Positions 24,608 through 32,348 of a DNA stretch of 46,221 bases are shown piece after piece. Both the position numbers and the translations under genes were made by a program. The stretch spans positions 1-46,221 of the forward strand of contig JAFAAV010000011.1 of the NCBI GenBank assembly GCA_023426375.1, written 5' to 3'. Within the stretch, counting starts at the first letter, position 1. Every line of letters starts with the position of its first letter. The notes beneath the pieces were generated by a model. The model made no database searches. It had not been told where the DNA came from and was given only the letters and a program-made list of their open reading frames with translations. The stretch comes from Actinomycetes bacterium (lineage in GTDB: Bacteria; Actinomycetota; Actinomycetes; Actinomycetales; Micrococcaceae).

Positions 24608-25501
24608 GTGAGCAAAGCCAGTGACGAGAGGTTCCCCGAGCTCGATGACCAGTCATCGGGCGCCGTAGGCCCCACCGGCCGTCCGTTGCGCACCTTCCCG
24701 GATCCGCCGGAACTCAAGGACCACGGTCCCGCCCGCATCATTGCCATGGTGAACCAGAAGGGTGGCGTGGGTAAGACCACCTCCACCATCAACCTGGGTG
24801 CCGCGCTCGCGGAGACCGGACGCAAGGTGCTCCTGGTGGACTTCGACCCGCAGGGCGCGCTGTCCGCGGGCTTCGGCTCCAACCCGCACGAGCTTGACCT
24901 CACCATTTACAACGTGATGATGGACCGTTCGGTGGACGTGTGGGACGTGGTGCAGGAAACCCACGTTCCCAATGTGGACCTGCTGCCCGCCAACATCGAC
25001 CTCTCGGCCGCCGAGGTTCAGCTGGTCACGGAGGTCGCCCGCGAACAGGTGCTCTCCTCCGCGCTGCGCAAGGTCGAGGAATACTACGATGTGATCCTCA
25101 TCGACTGCCAGCCGTCCTTGGGCTTGCTGACCGTGAACGCGTTGACCGCCTCGCACGGCGTGATCATCCCGCTGATCTGCGAGTTCTTCGCGTTGCGCGC
25201 CGTTGCCCTGTTGGTGGATTCGATCAACAAGGTTCAGGACCGCCTGAATCCCAAGCTGCAGATCGACGGCGTACTGGCCACCATGTTCGATTCCCGCACC
25301 TTGCACTCGCGTGAGGTCATCGCTCGCATCGTGGATGCCTTCGGAGACAAGGTTTTCGACACGGTGATCAAGCGCACCGTGAAGTTCCCGGATGCCACGG
25401 TGGCAGCCGAGCCGATCCTCAACTTCGCCACGAACCACCCGGGCGCTGAGTCCTACCGTCAGCTCGCGCGTGAGCTGATCAGCCGCGGCGGAGCGCCGTG
25501 A
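24608..25501 (+). CDS. parA: ParA-family ATPase
   Basis: GTG 24608; 297 residues, with an unstructured N-terminal tail of about 40 residues. The deviant Walker A is MVNQKGGVGKTTSTINLGAA (G55-K56-T57-T58), followed by VLLVDFDPQGALSAGFG (Walker A') and DVILIDCQPSLGLLTVNAL (Walker B). It is a MinD/ParA-type ATPase. In actinobacteria this copy sits immediately before scpA-scpB and is distinct from the oriC-linked parA, and no parB is present here. A role in chromosome organisation with condensin is inferred from the neighbours. Confidence 0.88.
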   Translation: MSKASDERFPELDDQSSGAVGPTGRPLRTFPDPPELKDHGPARIIAMVNQKGGVGKTTSTINLGAALAETGRKVLLVDFDPQGALSAGFGSNPHELDLTIYNVMMDRSVDVWDVVQETHVPNVDLLPANIDLSAAEVQLVTEVAREQVLSSALRKVEEYYDVILIDCQPSLGLLTVNALTASHGVIIPLICEFFALRAVALLVDSINKVQDRLNPKLQIDGVLATMFDSRTLHSREVIARIVDAFGDKVFDTVIKRTVKFPDATVAAEPILNFATNHPGAESYRQLARELISRGGAP

Positions 25502-25529
25502 TCACCAGCGCCCACGCCGCTCACGGCCT

Positions 25530-25552
25530 GACCTCGCGTGAGGTCACCTCAC
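25530..25552 (+). promoter_or_regulatory. overlapping alternative hairpins at the scpA ribosome site
   Basis: GACCTC-GCGT-GAGGTC (25530-25545) and GTGAGGT-C-ACCTCAC (25538-25552) share the GAGGT that is the best Shine-Dalgarno candidate for ATG 25557. The two structures exclude each other, and either could mask the ribosome site. Confidence 0.4.
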
Positions 25553-25556
25553 GAGC

Positions 25557-26435
25557 ATGAGCGTTGTCGCCGAGCTTCCCACGGACTCGGACACCGGATT
25601 CAAGGTGGCCCTGGAAAACTTCCAGGGCCCCTTTGACGTGCTGCTCTCTCTGATTGCCAAGCACGAAATGGACATCACCCACGTGGCGCTGTCCGTGGTC
25701 ACGGATGAGTTCATCCGCTACGTGAAAGCGTTGCAAGAAGAAGGCTCGGTCAAGGCGCTCGACGAGGCCAGCGAGTTCCTGGTGGTGGCAGCCACGCTGC
25801 TCGATCTCAAGGCGGCACGTTTGTTGCCGCGGGGCGAGGTGGAGGACGAATACGACGTCGAACTCCTGGAAGCCCGCGATCTGCTGTTTGCGCGATTGCT
25901 GCAGTACAAGGCGTTCAAGGAAGTGGCTGGGCAGCTCAACCGTCGCTTCGCGGCGGAGTCCGTGCGCATCCCGCGCCAGGTGGACTTGGACCCCGCGGTG
26001 ACCACCGCTCTTCCGCCGTTGAAATGGACTTTGACCCCGGAACAGTTCGCGCAACTCGCCGTGGTCGCGCTGGACCCCGAACGGCACGTGCCGGACGAGG
26101 TCAACGTGGAGCACCTGCACGGTGCCGCAGTGCGCGTGGCGGACGAGGCCGAGACCATGGCCGAGATCCTCAAGGACGGCCAGGACCACAGTTTTGCCGC
26201 TCTGATCGCGGATGCGGATTCCACCTTGGTGATCGTGGTGCGCTTCCTGGCGATCCTGGAAATGTTCCGCGACCGGGTGGTGCGTATCCGCCAGGACGAG
26301 GTGCTGGGGCCGCTGCTCGTGCGCTGGGACGGGCCGGACGACTGGACCTCGGAAGGCCTCAATAGTGAGTACACGGGTGCGGAAGTTCCCCTCGAGGACA
26401 CCGTGCCTAATCAGGAGCACGGCGCGGGGGAGTGA
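25557..26435 (+). CDS. scpA: segregation and condensation protein A
   Basis: ATG 25557; 292 residues. This is the kleisin subunit that bridges the SMC heads and binds ScpB. The N-terminal signature FKVALENFQGPFDVLLSLI followed by AKHEMDITHVALSVVTDEF is unmistakable. DEASEFLVVAATLLDLKAAR and LLPRGE follow, and the C-terminal winged-helix part ends near LFVRWDGPDD-type sequence (VLGPLLVRWDGPDD). An acidic tail closes the protein. It lies 55 bases after parA and 86 bases before the chosen scpB start. Confidence 0.94.
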   Translation: MSVVAELPTDSDTGFKVALENFQGPFDVLLSLIAKHEMDITHVALSVVTDEFIRYVKALQEEGSVKALDEASEFLVVAATLLDLKAARLLPRGEVEDEYDVELLEARDLLFARLLQYKAFKEVAGQLNRRFAAESVRIPRQVDLDPAVTTALPPLKWTLTPEQFAQLAVVALDPERHVPDEVNVEHLHGAAVRVADEAETMAEILKDGQDHSFAALIADADSTLVIVVRFLAILEMFRDRVVRIRQDEVLGPLLVRWDGPDDWTSEGLNSEYTGAEVPLEDTVPNQEHGAGE

Positions 26436-26521
26436 CCCCTGGCTACGGAGGCGTCAAAAACCTGAAACAATGAGACACGTCATGGATCGGTGTGAACCGT
26501 ACCGAAGGAGATGATGTCAGC

Positions 26522-27157
26522 GTGGTAGACGAACCACACGAACAACCCCCGTCCGATATTTACGCGGCCCTCGAGGCCGTACTCATGGTGGCCGCAGCCC
26601 CCGTCCGGGAAGAAGAACTCGCCCGGACCCTCAACGTACCCGTGCACGAGGCGCGCAGCGGCCTGGAATACCTCAAAGCAGAATACGACGGCGTGATCAC
26701 GCCCACCCCCGCAGCGCCTCGGGACAACCCCCATCTCGGATATGATGGAGGGTCTGCCACCAGAACGCGCGGTTTCGAACTGCGCCAAGTGGCCGGCGGC
26801 TGGCGCATCTACTCACGCAGTGAGTACGCCCAGCTCGTGACCGACTTCGTGGTGGAAGGCAGCAGCTCGCGATTGTCGCAAGCAGCCCTGGAAACCCTTG
26901 CCGTGGTGGCCTACCTGCAACCCGTGTCTCGCTCCCGGATCTCTGCGATCCGCGGAGTCAACGTGGACGGCGTGGTGCGAACCCTGGTGCAACGCGGACT
27001 GCTCACAGCACACGAGCGCGAGGAATCCACGGGTTCCGTGCTCTACTCCACCACCCCTTTGTTCTTGGAAAAGCTGGGTCTCGGTTCACTGGATGAACTG
27101 CCAGACATTGCCCCGCTACTGCCCGGAACCGACCAACTTGAAGATTTAGAGGACTGA
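26522..27157 (+). CDS. scpB: segregation and condensation protein B
   Basis: I choose GTG 26522 (211 residues), because AAGGAG lies 11 bases upstream at 26505-26510. GTG 26492 in the same frame would add MNRTEGDDVS and is possible. ScpB dimerises and binds ScpA in the SMC condensin complex. The winged-helix signature is DIYAALEAVLMVAAAPVREE followed by ELARTLNV, then GWRIYSRSEYAQLVTDFVVE and the second winged helix ALETLAVVAYLQPVSRSRIS with IRGVNVDGVVRTLVQRGL. An insertion (about 55-75) carries Pro-rich sequence. The next gene starts 8 bases after the stop. Confidence 0.92.
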   Translation: MVDEPHEQPPSDIYAALEAVLMVAAAPVREEELARTLNVPVHEARSGLEYLKAEYDGVITPTPAAPRDNPHLGYDGGSATRTRGFELRQVAGGWRIYSRSEYAQLVTDFVVEGSSSRLSQAALETLAVVAYLQPVSRSRISAIRGVNVDGVVRTLVQRGLLTAHEREESTGSVLYSTTPLFLEKLGLGSLDELPDIAPLLPGTDQLEDLED

Positions 27158-27164
27158 TCTCAGC

Positions 27165-28205
27165 ATGGCTCAATCACGTAACAACTCCTCCCGCGGCGGA
27201 GCACCCCGCGGTGGTGGCAAGCCCGGTGGCGGTGCCCGCGGACCGCAGGGTCGCGGCAAGGGCTCCAAGGCCGGACCCAAGGGCGGCTTCAAGTCCGGTC
27301 CCAAGTCCGGACCCGGCAAGCCCAAGGCCGCAGCCGGCAAGAAGGGCCCGCAGAAGCCCCGCGCCTTCGGTGGCGTGGACAAGTACGAGCGCCGCGCCTC
27401 GGCGATCAAGGAGCACGGCCCGCACCGGCGTCGTCGTCCCAAGAACCCGCCCGTGGACCGTTTGGAAGCCCACGACGAGAACGGCGTGCGTTTGCAGAAG
27501 CTCATGGCCCAGGCAGGTGTGGCCTCGCGGCGCGTGTGCGAGGAAATGATTCTGGACGGCCGCGTGGAGGTAGACGGCCAGATCGTCAACGAACTGGGCG
27601 TGCGCGTGGATCCCGCGCTGCAGAGCGTCCACGTGGACGGCATGCGCATCCAGACCGACGAGAAGCTCGTCTACTACTCGTTCAACAAGCCTGCCGGCGT
27701 GGTCTCCACCATGGAGGATCCGGACGGCCGCCGCTGCGTGAGTGACTTCCTGGACGTCCGCAAGCACGAGCGCGTGTTCCACGTGGGTCGCCTGGACGTG
27801 GAGACCGAGGGCCTGCTGCTGCTCACCAACGACGGCGAACTCACCAACCGCTTGACCCACCCCTCCTATGAGGTGCCCAAGACCTACCTGGTCCAGGTAC
27901 ACGGCCCCGTGGAGAAGGGCATCGGTAAGCAGATGCGCGAAGGCATCAAGCTCGAGGACGGCATTGCCAAGGTCGATTCGTTCAAGCTCATCGACTCCAA
28001 GCCCGGCCACGTGCTGATCGAGGTCGTGCTGCACACCGGTCGCAACCGCATTGTCCGCCGCATGTTCGACGCTGTGGGCCACCCGGTCGAGCGGCTCGCT
28101 CGTACCCAGGTGGGCCCGATCGCCATTGGTGATCAGCGCCAGGGTGTGGTGCGCAAGCTGTCCCACACCGAGGTGGGCACCCTGCTCGCATCGGTGGGGA
28201 TGTAA
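27165..28205 (+). CDS. rluB: RluB/RsuA-family 23S rRNA pseudouridine synthase
   Basis: ATG 27165; 346 residues. Residues 1-95 are a basic, Gly/Lys/Pro-rich tail (GGGKPGGGARGPQGRGKGSK) likely to bind RNA. The S4 domain follows (VRLQKLMAQAGVASRRVCEE, ILDGRVEVDG). The catalytic domain has Asp211 in HVGRLDVETEGLLLLTNDGE, the RluB/RsuA motif II. LIEVVLHTGRNRIVRRMFDA and VERLARTQVGPI complete the fold. It probably makes a pseudouridine in helix 89 of 23S rRNA, as RluB does. In actinobacteria it regularly follows scpB. Confidence 0.9.
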   Translation: MAQSRNNSSRGGAPRGGGKPGGGARGPQGRGKGSKAGPKGGFKSGPKSGPGKPKAAAGKKGPQKPRAFGGVDKYERRASAIKEHGPHRRRRPKNPPVDRLEAHDENGVRLQKLMAQAGVASRRVCEEMILDGRVEVDGQIVNELGVRVDPALQSVHVDGMRIQTDEKLVYYSFNKPAGVVSTMEDPDGRRCVSDFLDVRKHERVFHVGRLDVETEGLLLLTNDGELTNRLTHPSYEVPKTYLVQVHGPVEKGIGKQMREGIKLEDGIAKVDSFKLIDSKPGHVLIEVVLHTGRNRIVRRMFDAVGHPVERLARTQVGPIAIGDQRQGVVRKLSHTEVGTLLASVGM

Positions 28206-28207
28206 CG

Positions 28208-29320
28208 GTGGTTCCAGCAATCGCGTCCACGTCCGGACCGGTCCTGGTGATCGGTGCGGGGCTTCTGGGGGCCAGCATCGGCCTAGGGCTCCAGCACCTG
28301 GGCGTGCGCGTGTACGTGCGCGATGCCTCGCCCACCACGGAGGCCGTGGCTCAGGACATCGGCGCGGGCCAGTCCGTCCGTGCCGTTCACGAGGCGGGTC
28401 AGACGCTGTCCGATCCTGCACTCGTGGTCGTGGCCGCTCCGCCGGACGTGGTCGCCGAGCTCGTGGTCGAGGCGCTGTCGGATTTCCCGGACGCCGTGGT
28501 CATCGACATCGCCTCGGTCAAGTCCTCGATCCTCGACGACGTCGCCGCGGCCGGGGCGGACCTGTCCCGCTACGTAGGCACGCATCCCATGGCCGGACGT
28601 GAGAAGTCCGGTCCCGTGGCGGCCCGCGGTGAGCTGTTCACATCCATGCCGTGGGTGATCTGCCCGACCGAGACGACCAGCGCGCGAGCCATCACCACCG
28701 CCAAAAACTTGGCGGTGGACCTGGGCGCGACCGTGACCGTGATGGATGCGGCCGAGCACGATGAGACCGTGGCGCTGATTTCGCACCTGCCGCAGGTGAT
28801 GTCCTCGCTGCTGGCCTCCCGCCTGCAGGACACCCCGTTGCACCACTTGTCCTTGTCCGGACAGGGCTTGCGTGACACCACGCGGATTGCGGGTTCCGAT
28901 CCGTCCTTGTGGGTGCAGATACTCTCCGCCAACGCTCAGCCCATCGTGGATTCCCTGTACGGGGTGCGCACGGACCTGGACCGGTTGATCTCCACCCTGG
29001 AGAACCCGACCGCCGGCGGTGCCCGATTGGATATCGCTCAGCTCATGGCCGAGGGCAACTCGGGCCAGGCCCGGATTCCCGGTAAGCACGGTGGCGCTCC
29101 CAAGGCCTTTGCCACGCTCACCGTGGCCGTGGACGACACCCCGGGCACCCTGGCGCGGTTGCTGGCCGAGATCGGGGAGATCGGAGTCAACCTGGAAGAC
29201 TTGCGCCTCGAGCACTCACCGGGGCAACCGGTGGGTCTGGCCGTGGTCTCGGTGGATCCCAACCGCCGCGATGAACTGGTGGATGCTTTGTACGAACGCA
29301 ACTGGAAGGTGGTGCAGTAA
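28208..29320 (+). CDS. tyrA: prephenate dehydrogenase with ACT domain
   Basis: GTG 28208, 2 bases after the rluB stop; 370 residues. It oxidatively decarboxylates prephenate to 4-hydroxyphenylpyruvate for tyrosine synthesis. The NAD(P)-binding loop is VLVIGAGLLGASIGLGLQHL. The conserved TyrA segment VGTHPMAGREKSGPVAARGE carries the substrate-binding residues. Residues about 290-370 form an ACT domain (FATLTVAVDDTPGTLARLLA, EIGEIGVNLEDLRLEH) expected to give feedback control by an aromatic amino acid. It is joined to cmk by a TAATG overlap. Confidence 0.93.
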   Translation: MVPAIASTSGPVLVIGAGLLGASIGLGLQHLGVRVYVRDASPTTEAVAQDIGAGQSVRAVHEAGQTLSDPALVVVAAPPDVVAELVVEALSDFPDAVVIDIASVKSSILDDVAAAGADLSRYVGTHPMAGREKSGPVAARGELFTSMPWVICPTETTSARAITTAKNLAVDLGATVTVMDAAEHDETVALISHLPQVMSSLLASRLQDTPLHHLSLSGQGLRDTTRIAGSDPSLWVQILSANAQPIVDSLYGVRTDLDRLISTLENPTAGGARLDIAQLMAEGNSGQARIPGKHGGAPKAFATLTVAVDDTPGTLARLLAEIGEIGVNLEDLRLEHSPGQPVGLAVVSVDPNRRDELVDALYERNWKVVQ

Positions 29321-30060
29321 TGGACGCACGCGATGAGAACGCCCGATTGGTGGTCGCCATCGACGGACCTTCCGGTTCCGGGAAGTCCTCCGTCTCCAAG
29401 GAGGTAGCGCGTCGGTTCAACCTGGCCTACTTGGATACCGGTGCCATGTACCGCGCCGTGACCTGGTGGTGCCTGCACACGAACGTGGATCTGAGCGACG
29501 CTGACGCCATCGTGGAGGCCACCCGCTCCGTTCCCTTGGACATGGGCACCGACCCCAATGGTGAACGCATCACCGTGGCCGGTCAGGACGTCCGGTCCGA
29601 GATCCGCGGGGACGACGTGACCAATAACGTGTCCGCGATCGCCACCACCGTTTTGGCCCGCGAGGTACTCGTGGCCATGCAGCGCCAAATCATCGCCGAC
29701 AGCGGCGAACGCATGGTGGCCGAGGGCCGTGACATCACCACCGTGGTGGCCCCGGATGCCACCGTGCGCATTCTGCTGACAGCCTCGGAGGAAGCGCGGT
29801 TGGCGCGGCGAGGCAAGCAACTGGGCGCGGCGGCGTCGTCGAATTTGAAAGACCAAGTGGTGGGCCGTGACGCCAAGGACTCCACCGTGGTGAACTTCAC
29901 CGAAGCGCAGGATGGCGTGCACCTGCTGGATTCGTCCGAACTGAGCATGGAACAGACCGTGCAGGGCGTGATCGATCTGGTGATTCGCACCACCGAAACC
30001 ATGACCGAACGGGCCGCCGGCCCCGATCAATCCCCGGGCGCTCCCGCCCAGAGTAAGTGA
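29320..30060 (+). CDS. cmk: cytidylate kinase
   Basis: ATG 29320 shares one base with the tyrA stop (TAATG); 246 residues. It phosphorylates CMP and dCMP. The P-loop is AIDGPSGSGKSSVSKEVARR (residues 13-32), followed by LAYLDTGAMYRAVTWW. The CMP-binding insert contains IRGDDVTNNVSAIA, and the lid region is ARRGKQLG. VAEGRDITTVVAPDATVRIL and VVGRDAKDSTVVNF are conserved. The C-terminal 20 residues are a Pro/Ser-rich tail. The gene lies between tyrA and der, as in most actinobacteria. Confidence 0.94.
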   Translation: MDARDENARLVVAIDGPSGSGKSSVSKEVARRFNLAYLDTGAMYRAVTWWCLHTNVDLSDADAIVEATRSVPLDMGTDPNGERITVAGQDVRSEIRGDDVTNNVSAIATTVLAREVLVAMQRQIIADSGERMVAEGRDITTVVAPDATVRILLTASEEARLARRGKQLGAAASSNLKDQVVGRDAKDSTVVNFTEAQDGVHLLDSSELSMEQTVQGVIDLVIRTTETMTERAAGPDQSPGAPAQSK

Positions 30061-30067
30061 GGTAGCC

Positions 30068-31612
30068 ATGACCGGTTCCGAAGAGAACAAGGTTGACCCG
30101 TACGAGCAGTCCGTGCTCGGTGGTGGCCAAGAAGATATTTCCGAGCGTCTCGCCGCGATCGACGACGAGGAAGCCGAGCGCCGCGCCGAAGCCTTGCGTG
30201 CGGGCCTGTCCGACTACGAGTTGGACGAGGAAGACGCCGCACTGCTGGACGAGTGGGACGGCTGGGACGACGAGCGCGAAACCCGTCTACCCGACCCTGT
30301 GGTGGCCGTGGTCGGTCGACCCAACGTGGGTAAGTCCACGCTGGTCAACCGTGTGATCGGTCGCCGCGAGGCCGTGGTGGAGGACACCCCGGGCGTGACC
30401 CGTGACCGCGTGTCCTACAAGGCCGAGTGGGCCGGTAAGAACTTCACCCTGGTGGACACCGGCGGTTGGGAGCACGATGCCAAGGGCATCCACGCCCGCG
30501 TGGCCGAGCAGGCCGAGGTGGCCGTGCAGAACGCTGACGCCGTGTTGCTGGTCCTGGACGTCACGGTGGGCGTCACTGCGACCGACGAGGCCGTGGTCTC
30601 CATGTTGCGTCGCGTCAAAAAGCCGATCATCCTGGTGGCCAACAAGGCCGATTCACCGCAGCTGCAGATCGAGGCCTCCGACCTGTGGTCGCTGGGCATG
30701 GGGGAGCCATTCCCGGTGTCGTCCCTGCATGGCATGGGCACCGGCGACGCGCTCGACGCCCTGGTCAAGGCCTTGCCTGAGCACTCCGAGGTGGCCGAGC
30801 CCGAGGTCGAGGGCGGCCCCCGCCGCGTGGCCCTGCTGGGTCGCCCGAACGTGGGCAAGTCCTCGCTGCTGAACAAGATGGCCGGTTCCGAGCGCGTGGT
30901 CGTGGACGAGCTGGCCGGCACCACGCGTGACCCGGTGGATGAGATCGTGATGCTGGGTGACGAACCCTGGCGCTTCATCGACACCGCCGGTATCCGCCGC
31001 CGCGTGCACCTGCAGCAGGGTGCGGACTTCTACGCATCCCTGCGCACCCAGTCCGCCCTGGAACGTGCCGAGGTGGCCGTGGTGCTGCTGGCCGTGGACG
31101 AAGTGCTGTCCGAGCAGGACGTGCGCATTCTGCAGATGACCGTGGACTCCGGCCGCGCCGTGGTGCTCGCCTTCAACAAGTGGGACCTGCTGGACGATGA
31201 GCGCCGCTTCTACCTGGAGCGTGAGATCGAACGCGACCTTGCCCATGTGTCGTGGGCTCCGCGCGTGAACATCTCCGCGAAGACCGGCTGGCACAAGGAC
31301 AAGCTGGTTCCCGCCCTGCATACCGCGTTGGATTCGTGGGATAAACGAATTCCCACCGGGCGCCTCAACGCGTTCCTGGGCGAGCTCGTAGCCGCCCACC
31401 CGCACCCCGTGCGCGGCGGCAAGCAGCCCCGCATCCTGTTCGGCACGCAGGTCTCCTCCCGGCCGCCCAAGTTCGTGCTGTTCACCACCGGTTTCCTGGA
31501 TCCCGGCTACCGCCGCTTCATCCAGCGCCGCCTGCGCGAGACCTTCGGCTTCGAGGGCACGCCCATCGAGGTAACCATGCGCGTGCGCGAGAAGCGGCAG
31601 CGGAAGAAGTAG
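30068..31612 (+). CDS. der: ribosome biogenesis GTPase Der (EngA)
   Basis: ATG 30068 is preceded by GAGGTAG; 514 residues. Der has two tandem GTPase domains and a KH-like C-terminus and matures the 50S subunit. An acidic N-terminal extension of about 75 residues (ERLAAIDDEEAERRAEALRA) precedes G domain 1 (VGRPNVGKSTLVNRVIG, DTGGWE, NKAD). G domain 2 has LGRPNVGKSSLLNKMAG, DTAGIRRR and NKWD. The KH-like part ends in RKRQRKK-type basic residues (RVREKRQRKK). The acidic extension is usual in actinobacterial Der. This is the last gene of the operon and a terminator follows. Confidence 0.95.
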   Translation: MTGSEENKVDPYEQSVLGGGQEDISERLAAIDDEEAERRAEALRAGLSDYELDEEDAALLDEWDGWDDERETRLPDPVVAVVGRPNVGKSTLVNRVIGRREAVVEDTPGVTRDRVSYKAEWAGKNFTLVDTGGWEHDAKGIHARVAEQAEVAVQNADAVLLVLDVTVGVTATDEAVVSMLRRVKKPIILVANKADSPQLQIEASDLWSLGMGEPFPVSSLHGMGTGDALDALVKALPEHSEVAEPEVEGGPRRVALLGRPNVGKSSLLNKMAGSERVVVDELAGTTRDPVDEIVMLGDEPWRFIDTAGIRRRVHLQQGADFYASLRTQSALERAEVAVVLLAVDEVLSEQDVRILQMTVDSGRAVVLAFNKWDLLDDERRFYLEREIERDLAHVSWAPRVNISAKTGWHKDKLVPALHTALDSWDKRIPTGRLNAFLGELVAAHPHPVRGGKQPRILFGTQVSSRPPKFVLFTTGFLDPGYRRFIQRRLRETFGFEGTPIEVTMRVREKRQRKK

Positions 31613-31655
31613 CGGTTCCGGTCGGTCTCTCGTGGCTTCTTGGCTGACGACGACG

Positions 31656-31694
31656 CCGGGTCGTCCCGTTTCGTGCGGGGCGGCCCGGTGTTTT
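31656..31694 (+). terminator. der terminator
   Basis: The 13-bp stem (31656-31668 with 31676-31688, two G-U pairs) has a 7-base loop and is followed by TGTTTT. Confidence 0.85.
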
Positions 31695-31735
31695 CGTTGC
31701 TGGGCGGGTTTGGTGTTGTTTGCGGGGGAGAGGGG

Positions 31736-31922
31736 TGCACTCTGATCGACGTTACGACCATGGCCGTCTCCGGCGTGTAACTCCATCGACGCTGCGACCA
31801 TTGAGCCGTCTCACGCTGCACTCTGATCGACGTTACGACCACGGCCGTTCCGAACACTGCAGCCTGATCGACGTAAAAACCGCGTTCTGAGTGCCCTCGT
31901 AATCTGATCGACCTTGCGACCC
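31736..31922. repeat. tandem array of five ~40-bp units
   Basis: A 25-base core related to TGCACTCTGATCGACGTTAC + GACCA starts at 31736, 31776, 31817, 31858 and about 31898. The start-to-start spacing is therefore 40-41 bases, near four DNA turns. Copies 1 and 3 are identical over the core, and the others differ at a few bases. The 15-16 base intervening parts are also partly alike (GGCCGTCTC, GAGCCGTCTC, GGCCGTTCC). The intervening parts are too short and too similar for CRISPR spacers, and no cas genes are present. No ORF is convincing here. Confidence 0.8.
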
Positions 31923-31956
31923 GGAATCCTCGAATCCCGGGTCGCAAGGTCGATCA
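31905..31956. repeat. perfect 20-bp inverted repeat at the array end
   Basis: TGATCGACCTTGCGACCCGG (31905-31924) is repeated in inverse at 31937-31956 around a 12-base centre. The left arm is the fifth array unit and the right arm an inverted copy. It could form a cruciform, or an RNA hairpin if transcribed. Only weak T-rich sequence follows on the + strand (AAATTCCT). Confidence 0.85.
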
Positions 31957-31969
31957 AATTCCTAACTGC

Positions 31970-32089
31970 AGGAGATCTTGGTCCTAACGTCCATGAACAT
32001 GCAGCGGTCTTGCTGCCGGCGCGAACGCGGGCGCATCGGATCGAGTTCGGGGGCTACGCGATGGTGGTTTCTCGACCCGGGCACGTCGA
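31970..32089. other. gene-free stretch between repeat array and tRNA promoter
   Basis: I see no gene, strong hairpin or promoter here. Open frames crossing it also cross the tRNA and look spurious. Confidence 0.4.
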
Positions 32090-32119
32090 TGTGAATTTCG
32101 ATCGACGTTGGGGTAATGT
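32090..32119 (+). promoter_or_regulatory. possible tRNA-Pro promoter
   Basis: TAATGT (32114-32119) fits the -10 pattern, with TGTGAA (32090-32095) as a weak -35 at 18-base spacing, about 43 bases before the tRNA. The spacer contains ATCGACGTTGGGG, a fragment of the array core. Confidence 0.4.
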
Positions 32120-32162
32120 ATCTCTGGTGTTCGGGACTGGTTCCCAGTACCGAACATGGTCG

Positions 32163-32239
<77 letters not shown>

Positions 32240-32263
32240 GAGTTTCCCATCAGGGAAGCAGTT

Positions 32264-32300
32264 AGGCCTCAGAACCAGCACTGGTTCCGGGGCCTTTTTG
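32264..32300 (+). terminator. tRNA-Pro terminator
   Basis: The stem AGGCC / GGCCT, continued by GAACCAG / CTGGTTC above a small internal loop, is followed directly by TTTTT. Confidence 0.85.
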
Positions 32301-32348
32301 CTATCCCGAGAAACTCAGCGCCGATTTGCAGGCCCCGTGGCGGGAACT

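Noticed and set aside
31736..31922. CRISPR array
   Set aside because: Intervening segments are only 15-16 bases and resemble one another, the repeats are degenerate, and no cas genes are in the window.
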